Translations under genes and position numbers: made by a program
Shown here: in pieces, positions 52,069 to 59,887 of the stretch
Layout of the letters: the number at the start of each line of letters is the position of its first letter
Position numbering within the stretch: position 1 is the stretch's first letter
Notes under the pieces: generated by a model
Databases searched by the model: none
What the model was told of the DNA's origin: nothing
Seen by the model: only the letters and a program-made list of their open reading frames with translations
Origin: Roseburia sp.
Lineage (GTDB): Bacteria > Bacillota > Clostridia > Lachnospirales > Lachnospiraceae
Assembly (NCBI GenBank): GCA_003483745.1
Contig: DMYD01000010.1
Location: 9,964-73,963, forward strand
Length of the DNA stretch: 64,000 nt
Direction of reading: 5' to 3'

Positions 52069-53802
52069 TTACAGTGCCCAGCCTGCCGCCTGCACCTGTG
52101 TCTCTATCATATGATGATAGATTCCTTCTTTTGCGGACAGTTCTTCCGGTGCGCCTTCCTCTGCAACCACCCCGTCTTTTAATACAACGATCTTATCTGC
52201 ATTTGCGACTGTACGCATCCGGTGTGCAATGATCAGAACTGTCTTGTTCTGGATCAGTTTCGATAACGCCTCCTGGATCAGTGTTTCATTATCGACATCC
52301 AGTGATGCTGTAGCCTCGTCTAATAATATAATCGGCGCATCCTTTAAAAATGCTCTTGCAATCGAGATCCTCTGACGTTCTCCACCGGAGAGTTCTGATC
52401 CGTTTTCACCGATCATAGTCTGCCAGCCATCAGGCAGTTTCCGGGCAAACTCATCACAGTGCGCTAATTTTGCAGCCGCAATGACTTCCTCATCCGTTGC
52501 ATCCTGTCTGCCGATACGGATATTTTCCATGATCGTATTATTAAAAAGCGTAACATCCTGAAATACGATAGAATACAGTGACATCAAAGTTTCCGGATCA
52601 ATTTTTGAAATATCCATGCCCCCGACTGTGATCTTTCCTTTTTCAATATCCCAGAATCTTGCAGCAAGCCTTGATACCGTCGTTTTTCCACCGCCGGACG
52701 GACCAATCAGTGCCGTCACTTCTCCCTGTTTCGCCGTAAATGTCACATCTTTTAACACAGACTCTTTCCTGTCATAAGAAAATCCAACATGCGAAAATAC
52801 AATATCATATCCTTTATGATCAAGCTTTGTTGTTCCTGTCTGAATTTCATGCGACAAAATCTCATCAAGACGTTCACTCTGTATGTTTGCACTGATCATT
52901 GCCGCTAAATTCTGCAGGGAAATCTGCATTGGATCATAAATTCTGGATACAACAAGTAAAAACAGGAAAAATGTCAGGACGTCAATACTTCCTTTTGCCA
53001 GTAGAATACCTCCGGTTAAGGCAACTGTTGCAATACCAAGTTTTAAGATCATCTGGGCACTTGCAACAAATACCGCCATTCCAAGTTCTGTCACAATCGC
53101 ATGTTTCTCAACGGCTTTGATCTTTTTGTCGAGACCTTTCATATAATCATCCTGTGCATTGTTGGCGCGAAGATCACGGACTGTCTCAAGTCCTTCCTGA
53201 ATTCCGTCGGCACAGTCCATTTTCAATTTCATCTGTTTTCTGCTCATACTGTTCTGCACTTTTCCGGAACAACCAACGATCAGAAATGAAACTGGAAGCA
53301 CCCATAGAGCCGCTAAAGCCATTCTCCAGTCAAAGAAAAAGAGACTGCATGCCACAAGTGCCGTGGAAATACATGCTCCGATCAGTTCCGGGATCACATG
53401 GGAAGAAACCGTCTCCATCGTTGCACAATCTGCCATGATCGTGCTAGTCAGATCCGACAGGTCTTTTTTGCCAAAGAAAGAGAGTGGAATCTTTCTTAAT
53501 TTTTCCGCAAGGGTGATACGTCTCACACCACTCTCCACATAAGTTGCAAAAAATGTCGCATTATACTGGATATAAGTGGTAACTGCGATCAATGCCAGAC
53601 AGATCATGCTGCCTGCCAGATAAAATGCACCTCTTCCACTTAATGTTTCCCCCATATAGTCCTTTACCAGTGAATAAAGCATTCCTACCGGAAACATCAG
53701 CACGATATCCGATATCGTGACGGAAACAAATGCTTTTATCATATCCTTCGCACCCTGCTCCGAAAGTGCGTATTTATGCTGTATTTTTTCTTTCAATGAC
53801 AT
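52069..53802 (-). CDS. ABC exporter half-transporter (second of a pair)
   Basis: 577 residues. ATG at 53802 with GGGGGA upstream, two bases after the first half-transporter's stop. Six-helix permease domain (about 25-315) then ATPase with Walker A GPSGGGKTT, signature LSGGERQRISIARAF and Walker B IILLDEATASLD. It pairs with the preceding half-transporter as a heterodimer. Together with ECF genes in a TetR-controlled operon. Confidence 0.93.
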   Translation of the reverse strand: MSLKEKIQHKYALSEQGAKDMIKAFVSVTISDIVLMFPVGMLYSLVKDYMGETLSGRGAFYLAGSMICLALIAVTTYIQYNATFFATYVESGVRRITLAEKLRKIPLSFFGKKDLSDLTSTIMADCATMETVSSHVIPELIGACISTALVACSLFFFDWRMALAALWVLPVSFLIVGCSGKVQNSMSRKQMKLKMDCADGIQEGLETVRDLRANNAQDDYMKGLDKKIKAVEKHAIVTELGMAVFVASAQMILKLGIATVALTGGILLAKGSIDVLTFFLFLLVVSRIYDPMQISLQNLAAMISANIQSERLDEILSHEIQTGTTKLDHKGYDIVFSHVGFSYDRKESVLKDVTFTAKQGEVTALIGPSGGGKTTVSRLAARFWDIEKGKITVGGMDISKIDPETLMSLYSIVFQDVTLFNNTIMENIRIGRQDATDEEVIAAAKLAHCDEFARKLPDGWQTMIGENGSELSGGERQRISIARAFLKDAPIILLDEATASLDVDNETLIQEALSKLIQNKTVLIIAHRMRTVANADKIVVLKDGVVAEEGAPEELSAKEGIYHHMIETQVQAAGWAL

Positions 53803-53804
53803 TT

Positions 53805-55571
53805 TTATTCCCCCACTTTCCAACGAACCGATTTATTGTATTCATCCCACATATGCGCATACAGTTTCTGTGCTTCTGACAGTTCTCTATGCGTTCCTGC
53901 CTCAACGATCTCTCCATCTTTCAATACACAGATCCGGTCGGCATCTACAACGGAAGAAAGACGATGTGCGATCATAATAACCGTTTTTCCCGCGGATAAT
54001 TTTGAAAATGCCTGCTGCACCTTCGCCTCATTGTCCGGATCAGCAAATGCGGTCGCCTCATCTAAGATCAGGATCGGCGCATTTTTTAACATTGCCCTCG
54101 CAATCGAAAGACGCTGTACTTCACCGCCGGACACATAAGTTCCCTTTGCTCCGATCACCGTATCAATACCATCCGGCAATTTTTCGATAATATCTTCGCA
54201 CTGTGCATTCTTTAATGCTTCCATAACTTCCTCTCTCGTCGCATCTTTCCTGCCCATGCGGACATTCTCATAAATAGACATCATTAAAAGTTTACTGTCC
54301 TGAAACACAAACGATACCATATCCATGAGCTTTTTTGACGGGATATCCCGTACATCCACACCGCCAATTCTGATATGTCCCTCTGTTGTATCAAAGAAAC
54401 GTGCGATCAGACTTGCAAGCGTCGACTTTCCACCGCCGGACGGTCCGACAAATGCAACATGTTCACCCTCCCTGATTTCCAGATCAATGTTATGTAACGC
54501 ATCTTTTGTGGCATCCTCATAACGGAAGGACACATTTTCAAAAGTGATGGACATATCTTTTGGATCCGTTTTTCCTGCCGCCTCTGTCAGCGGCTTCTTT
54601 TCTAAAATACTGTCAATTCTAGTCAACGCATCCTCAACAATCATCTGATTTTCGCTTGCATACATAACCTTATTTAAAGTGACGGTAATAATCGGTGTGA
54701 TGATAATATAAAACATCAGGTTTAATAAAAACGTGCCACTCTCTCCACCTTTTACCACATAAAAAGTAAATGCGATCAATACCGCAAATACTGCATTGAT
54801 GGTCATTGTATAAAATGTCATCGGAAGTCTTAATTCTTTTGTGTAAGCAATCGTCCATTTTTCATAATTTTCAATGGACTGTCTGAAACGCTTAAAAGAA
54901 AACACCGACTGGCCAAACGTCTTTACAACCGGAATTCCGCGGACATATTCCACTGCCTCACTTGACATTTCTTCAAGCGCATTCTGATATTCTGCCATCT
55001 TATCTTTCATCTGCTGTCCCATCATGCTCCCCATGATCAGAAATGCAGCCACTACCGGGATCAGGCTTAATAATCCAAGCCGCCAGTCAAACATTAAAAG
55101 CAGCACCAAAAGACCGACCGGGGTTGCAATCGCTCCCGCCTGGTCCGGTAACTGATGCGCAAGATAGGTCTCCGTCGCTTCACTTGACTCGTTGACGATC
55201 TTACGGATCTTACCGCTTCCATCACTATCCATAAACCCCATCGGCAGTGTCATGATATGGTGCATCAGCTGTGAACGTATCCCTGCCTGCACATGAAACG
55301 CAGATAAATGAGAACAGAGCAGTCCGCAGATGTAAAGAAACATGGATAAAATTGAAAAACCGACTGCATGCCATCCATAGTTTGCAAGATTTCCTGCATT
55401 CTCATAATAAGGTGCCACATCCAAAACTTCATTGATTACTCTCCAGATATAATAAAACGGCACCAGCGCGATCCATGCGCTGACCGCAGAAAATATCCAC
55501 GAGAGGATTGTCAGATACTTAAAATTTCCCGCATATTCAAAAAGCCTTGCTAAAGAACTCTGTTTTTTCAT
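53805..55571 (-). CDS. ABC exporter half-transporter (first of a pair)
   Basis: 588 residues. ATG at 55571 (MKKQSSLARLFEYAGNFKYL) with AAGGAG upstream. Six helices (about 20-310), then an ATPase with Walker A GPSGGGKST, signature VSGGEVQRLSIARAM (note V-S-G-G-E) and Walker B ILILDEATAFAD; the position after ATA is Phe rather than the usual Ser. Heterodimeric exporters of this build resemble the YbtP/YbtQ-type importers as well as drug exporters, so direction is not settled. Confidence 0.92.
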   Translation of the reverse strand: MKKQSSLARLFEYAGNFKYLTILSWIFSAVSAWIALVPFYYIWRVINEVLDVAPYYENAGNLANYGWHAVGFSILSMFLYICGLLCSHLSAFHVQAGIRSQLMHHIMTLPMGFMDSDGSGKIRKIVNESSEATETYLAHQLPDQAGAIATPVGLLVLLLMFDWRLGLLSLIPVVAAFLIMGSMMGQQMKDKMAEYQNALEEMSSEAVEYVRGIPVVKTFGQSVFSFKRFRQSIENYEKWTIAYTKELRLPMTFYTMTINAVFAVLIAFTFYVVKGGESGTFLLNLMFYIIITPIITVTLNKVMYASENQMIVEDALTRIDSILEKKPLTEAAGKTDPKDMSITFENVSFRYEDATKDALHNIDLEIREGEHVAFVGPSGGGKSTLASLIARFFDTTEGHIRIGGVDVRDIPSKKLMDMVSFVFQDSKLLMMSIYENVRMGRKDATREEVMEALKNAQCEDIIEKLPDGIDTVIGAKGTYVSGGEVQRLSIARAMLKNAPILILDEATAFADPDNEAKVQQAFSKLSAGKTVIMIAHRLSSVVDADRICVLKDGEIVEAGTHRELSEAQKLYAHMWDEYNKSVRWKVGE

Positions 55572-55585
55572 TGTTATCTCCTTTT

Positions 55586-57052
55586 TTACGAAAATGAAAA
55601 CTGCTCCATAAACTGTCCGCAATGCTCCCTTGTGAGTGGATAAAAATCCTGCACTTCTCCATGCTCAATATGCAATACATGTGTACAGCACATCGCGATC
55701 AGTTCCGGATCATGTGTGATAATAAACATTGTCTTTTTTCGCTCTTTCAGTCTTTGAAACAGCCCGGCTGTCTGCCGCATATGTTTATAGTCCAGTCCAC
55801 TGGTTGGTTCGTCAAAAATTAAAACTGATTTCTCTGCCAGAACCGCTGACGCAATCGCCACCCGCTGTTTCTGCCCCCCGGAAAGAGACATCGGATGACG
55901 CTCCCGAAACCCGGCTAAATCCAGCTCACGCAATAAATCAGATACTTTATCCGCTTTTTCTTCCGCCATCCCAAGCTGTATTTCCTCTTCCACTGTTTCA
56001 CAGAACAGTTGATGGTTGACATCCTGCATGACCATATAGCAGTTTTTTAACATCTGTCTGCCACTTAAGTTTGCACCATCTAACATCGTATGCCCCTTGA
56101 ACTTTTTTTCCAGTCCGCACAGGCAGCGTAAAAATGTGGATTTTCCTGCGCCGTTATGACCGGTTACGGCAATAATACTTTCTGCCGGAACCGTCACATC
56201 AGACATATGCAGCACTTCTTCTTTTTCATAATTAAAATGATAATTTTTAAATGTGATCGTTTTCCCGGATTTTTCTGGTTTTTCCGGGAATTCCGGTTGT
56301 GATAAGGAAAGTCCCCGAAGCCCCATCGCCTTGATCCGGTCTTCGGAAAACGTAACAAACGTTTTCATCGGCAGATCCGATACGATATGCCCTTCTTCCA
56401 TATAAATGACACGGTCGCAGATGTCTTTTAACCAGTAAAGTCTATGTTCTGCGATCACAATGGTCTTTCCCTGTTTTTTCCAGAACAGAAGCGTCTGTTT
56501 TAATTCTTCAATCGCATCGAGATCCATGTTGGATGTCGGCTCATCTAAGACAAATATCTCCGGCTGCATTGCCGATACCGAAGCACACGCCACCCGCTGT
56601 TTCTCTCCACCGGAAAGTTTAAAAATATTGCACCCCATAAGATTTTCCATTTTCAGTTCTCTTGTCACTTTTGCGATCCGCTGTTTTATCTCATCTTCCG
56701 GAAGTCCCATATTTTCACAGCCAAATGCCACTTCACTTGTGGTGTCCAGGCAGAAAAACTGGCTGCGTGGATTCTGGAAAACACTTCCCACTTTCTCTGC
56801 GATCGTGTAAAGTTCTTCCTCCTGTATCTTCAGTCCGCAGACCTCCACCACTCCATTTAACGTTCCCTCATAAAAATGTGGGATCAGTCCATTTAAAAGG
56901 CGCGTGATCGTTGTTTTCCCGCAACCGGATTCACCGCAGAGTAAAATACATTCTCCCGGTTCCACCGTCAGTGAAACATCATGCAATGCCCCTTTTTCCG
57001 AGTTTTCATACTGAAAACTGACATTTGAAATTTGTATTATTTTTTCACTCAT
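55586..57052 (-). CDS. Fused ECF transporter ATPase (two ABC domains)
   Basis: 488 residues. The ATG at 57052 overlaps the upstream T-component stop (ATGA); a longer frame to 57097 is spurious. Two ABC domains are fused: Walker A GESGCGKT (40-47), LSGGEKQRVACASVSAM, EPTSNMD; and GHNGAGKST, LSGGQKQRVAIASAVLA, EPTSGLD. This is the EcfA-A' fusion that powers the T and S components. With MptD-type S and EcfT genes it completes a dedicated ECF system. Confidence 0.92.
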   Translation of the reverse strand: MSEKIIQISNVSFQYENSEKGALHDVSLTVEPGECILLCGESGCGKTTITRLLNGLIPHFYEGTLNGVVEVCGLKIQEEELYTIAEKVGSVFQNPRSQFFCLDTTSEVAFGCENMGLPEDEIKQRIAKVTRELKMENLMGCNIFKLSGGEKQRVACASVSAMQPEIFVLDEPTSNMDLDAIEELKQTLLFWKKQGKTIVIAEHRLYWLKDICDRVIYMEEGHIVSDLPMKTFVTFSEDRIKAMGLRGLSLSQPEFPEKPEKSGKTITFKNYHFNYEKEEVLHMSDVTVPAESIIAVTGHNGAGKSTFLRCLCGLEKKFKGHTMLDGANLSGRQMLKNCYMVMQDVNHQLFCETVEEEIQLGMAEEKADKVSDLLRELDLAGFRERHPMSLSGGQKQRVAIASAVLAEKSVLIFDEPTSGLDYKHMRQTAGLFQRLKERKKTMFIITHDPELIAMCCTHVLHIEHGEVQDFYPLTREHCGQFMEQFSFS

Positions 57053-57783
57053 ATCCCTAATATTCCCTTTATCCAAAATACATACGGTATCAGACAAAAT
57101 GCGATCAGAACCACATCCTGAGCATGGATTCCGATTTCGCAGATATTAGTCCGCCTTTTTTCTCCGCCAAGTCCTCTTGTCAGTGCTGCCGCATTCAATT
57201 CTTCCCCGATCTTTGCAAGACAGACCATCAAAGGAACCATCCGGTACTCTAACATTTTTCCTGCATTTTTTCCGCCAACCCTGATATCGCGCATGCGCAT
57301 TGCCGCATTGATGGATGCAAACTCATCTGCAACCGTAGGGAAAAAGCGAAACATCACAGACAATGGTATCGTGATCTTTTCGGTGACATGCATTTTATTC
57401 ATCGCTGCATTAAACTCACTGACCGTCGTTGTCTCAATCAGATAAGCCCCCAACAGAATGCTCGGCAGAAAACGTGTCAGTATCCCACAGACTCCAAGCA
57501 GCAGAAAGTTTGCGATCCCGGTCGTTTTTGGTCCTAGATACCAGAAACACAGATACGATACCGCATACACGATCATATATGTAAATGCCGTTCTCCATTT
57601 TTTTGCCAGTAAAAACAGCACAAAAGGGACAACGCAGAAGATAGGCATAAAACCATTAAAAATATCTCCGCCTGCACCACCTAACACAAATACTGCAATG
57701 GTAAACAGCAGTAACATTTTTGTACGCGGATCAAAGACGATGCCGCGATTCTCCACATCCGGCTGTAATAAATTTACCTGCAT
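57049..57783 (-). CDS. ECF transporter T component (EcfT/CbiQ family)
   Basis: 244 residues. Helices in the first half (about 25-150) and the coupling-helix motifs AMRMRDIRVGG and AAALTRGLGGEKR (Ala-Arg-Gly type) that touch the ATPase. Its end overlaps the ATPase start by 4 bases, and its start overlaps the S-component stop by 1 base, a tightly coupled set. Confidence 0.9.
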   Translation of the reverse strand: MQVNLLQPDVENRGIVFDPRTKMLLLFTIAVFVLGGAGGDIFNGFMPIFCVVPFVLFLLAKKWRTAFTYMIVYAVSYLCFWYLGPKTTGIANFLLLGVCGILTRFLPSILLGAYLIETTTVSEFNAAMNKMHVTEKITIPLSVMFRFFPTVADEFASINAAMRMRDIRVGGKNAGKMLEYRMVPLMVCLAKIGEELNAAALTRGLGGEKRRTNICEIGIHAQDVVLIAFCLIPYVFWIKGILGI

Positions 57784-58370
57784 TACGCAATTCCTGCCTT
57801 TACAAAATGTTTTTTCAGAAGTGACTTACCTATCAATCCACCGATCGCTCCACAGACAAGACATGCCACGATCAAAAACGGTGCAATCCAGGTACGGCTC
57901 ATGATATCGGAAAGTGTATTAATATATTCTTCCCCAAAACTCTGTCTCGTTGCAAAATAAGTCTCGGCATTCATAAAAAGAGGGATAAAGTTTCCAAAAA
58001 TCACAAGACAGAATACCGCATAACTGCAAATTGTTTTGGCTGCACTTTTATAGTTTCCACTCTTTGCGATCAGATCCGCAATCAGTCCAAATATGATTCC
58101 AAAGATAAACGGCCAGTAACCCATCCCTGTGATCCACAAAAATAATCCGACAATCATGGAATAAATGGTGATCATTCCAAACTTATCCACCTTTGTCATA
58201 AATAACATCATCGGTATTCCACCGACCAACGGAACTAATGCACAAAGCATCGGCATCATGATCGGGATAAATCCAAGCATAGCAACGGCTGTCATGATGA
58301 CACAGTAAATGGCTGCATAAATACCGATATTGATCAGATCTTTTCCTTTTAACTTCGCATTACTTTTCAT
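57783..58370 (-). CDS. MptD family (TIGR02185) ECF transporter S component
   Basis: 195 residues with about five to six helices. The N-terminus KDLINIGIYAAIYCVIMTAVA and GIPMMLFMTKVDKFGMI are typical of the Trep_Strep/MptD family, whose substrate is unknown. It is followed at once by T and A components and two ABC half-transporters, and preceded by the TetR gene (126-base gap). A cargo-binding membrane protein for a nutrient or signal. Confidence 0.87.
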   Translation of the reverse strand: MKSNAKLKGKDLINIGIYAAIYCVIMTAVAMLGFIPIMMPMLCALVPLVGGIPMMLFMTKVDKFGMITIYSMIVGLFLWITGMGYWPFIFGIIFGLIADLIAKSGNYKSAAKTICSYAVFCLVIFGNFIPLFMNAETYFATRQSFGEEYINTLSDIMSRTWIAPFLIVACLVCGAIGGLIGKSLLKKHFVKAGIA

Positions 58371-58496
58371 CTCATATACTCCTTTTGTCTCTAATTTTTG
58401 TTATATATCACTACCAAGAATTAGTGTTTGCTAACCAGTGATTTTGATAGAAGACTGCCACTCTGTGAAAAGAATGTACAGCCCATTTTTTTATTT

Positions 58497-59111
58497 CTAT
58501 TTCAGAATTGCACCCCATCCTCCACAATGATATTTTTCCAGCATATCCATATAACGGAGTGCCGTCTCCTTTGTCATTTTATGACGCACCACCTCAAACA
58601 TGCTCTCAAATAATGCCCTTGTCATGATGTGAATAAAATCTTCGGTAATCATTTCGCCATCCTCTGTCTGGTAATGGATCGCTTCCATATACTTATAGGT
58701 ATATTCCGTCTCGATCTCGACAAGCCGTTCCACGAAATCCTGAAACTTCGTCCCGTAGGATGCATCCAGCAAAAGTTCAAATACTTCAAAATTGTCGTAA
58801 ATGTAATCGACCATTTCCGCCATGCCGGATGACACATAATGTTCCATCTCCCCAGGCTGCTTTTTTTCCTCCAACCCGTGAAATGCCTCCTGCGTATGTA
58901 AAAACATCTGCACCAGATGATCTGCCGCCGGTTCTACAATCGCGGAAAATAATCCTTCCTTATCTTTAAACCTTGAATAGATTGATCCGGTTGTCGTCCC
59001 TGCCTTTGCCGCGATCGTCCGCAGAGATGCATCGGAATATCCTTTCTGCAGAAATTCTTCCTTTGCGCAGGCTATGATCTTTTCTGAAACTCCTTCTATC
59101 TGTTTTGTCAC
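58497..59111 (-). CDS. TetR/AcrR family regulator of the ECF/ABC operon
   Basis: 204 residues, GTG at 59111 with GGAGG 5 bases upstream; a GTG at 59123 lacks a site. HTH: SEKIIACAKEEFLQKGYSDA and TIAAKAGTTTGSIYSRFKDKEGLF. The C-terminal half is the ligand-binding part. The promoter region carries a palindrome in which the protein probably binds, controlling itself and the five genes downstream. Confidence 0.9.
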   Translation of the reverse strand: MTKQIEGVSEKIIACAKEEFLQKGYSDASLRTIAAKAGTTTGSIYSRFKDKEGLFSAIVEPAADHLVQMFLHTQEAFHGLEEKKQPGEMEHYVSSGMAEMVDYIYDNFEVFELLLDASYGTKFQDFVERLVEIETEYTYKYMEAIHYQTEDGEMITEDFIHIMTRALFESMFEVVRHKMTKETALRYMDMLEKYHCGGWGAILK

Positions 59112-59126
59112 TGGCTCCTCCACTCA

Positions 59127-59185
59127 TTTATAACAGCGTTATATAACACTGTTATAAATATAATCATTTCTTTTTTGTTTGTCAA
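59127..59185 (-). promoter_or_regulatory. TetR operon promoter with overlapping operator
   Basis: On the minus strand TTGACA (59180-59185) and TATATT (59157-59162), 17 apart. The perfect palindrome TTTATAACAG ... CTGTTATAAA (59127-59158), with GTTATATAAC-like centre, starts at the -10 and covers the start site. Fits TetR repression. Confidence 0.75.
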
Positions 59186-59223
59186 TATAGGAAAGTCCTC
59201 AATCTCTCCTGTTTACAATACAA

Positions 59224-59273
59224 CAAAAAAAGCATGTTCTGCAATTCTTTTGAATTGTAAAACATGCTTTTTT
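59224..59273 (-). terminator. Terminator after the GtrA-like gene
   Basis: AGCATGTTTTACAATTC and GAATTGCAGAACATGCT pair with a TTTT-size loop and end in a T run. Confidence 0.8.
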
Positions 59274-59283
59274 CTATAGCTTT

Positions 59284-59847
59284 TTATGCTTTCGATTCCC
59301 CTTCCGGGAAAATGATCTTATTGACAAAGAAAAATACAACCATTGAAACTCCACCGTTTAATACGGTTGTTCCGATATTGTAGAGCCAGTCCGGTACGAA
59401 CATACCGGCTACTGCAACCCAGATGCAGTTGATGGAGTTTACGATACAGGTCACAATGCAGAATGCGATCAGATACCAGAATGCCTGATACCAGATATTT
59501 CCCTTGCTGCGAAACACGAAAGTTCTCTGGATCGGGAAATTGATGCATTCTCCGATCACCATGGCGATCATGTATGCACAGAAATATGGAAGTCCACCGT
59601 GTGCGGCATCATAACCGATAATATTCCATTTAAATGTCTCTCCAAATAAAGTGATGTCGATTCCCGGGAATCCAAAATCAACATTTGGAAGTCCGGCAAA
59701 TGCAAGCGGCAGAAACAGTAACATCAGATATTTGAATACCGTGATCAGGTTACTTACGATCACGAACAGACCGCCCTCCCGGACCCATTTGGAGGCTCCG
59801 GGATGTTTGTCTGCAAAGTTCTGCCATAGATTTTTTATACTACTCAT
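59284..59847 (-). CDS. GtrA-like membrane protein
   Basis: 187 residues with four helices; motifs REGGLFVIVSNLITVFKYL, GECINFPIQRTFVFRSKGN and NGGVSMVVFFFVNKIIF. The GECINF...RTFVFRSKG stretch is the conserved signature of GtrA-type proteins, which take part in moving lipid-linked sugars. It is 40 bases downstream of the GH3 gene and probably cotranscribed. Confidence 0.8.
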   Translation of the reverse strand: MSSIKNLWQNFADKHPGASKWVREGGLFVIVSNLITVFKYLMLLFLPLAFAGLPNVDFGFPGIDITLFGETFKWNIIGYDAAHGGLPYFCAYMIAMVIGECINFPIQRTFVFRSKGNIWYQAFWYLIAFCIVTCIVNSINCIWVAVAGMFVPDWLYNIGTTVLNGGVSMVVFFFVNKIIFPEGESKA

Positions 59848-59887
59848 TGTACACTTTCACCTCTATGTATTACTTCTGCAAAATCTT

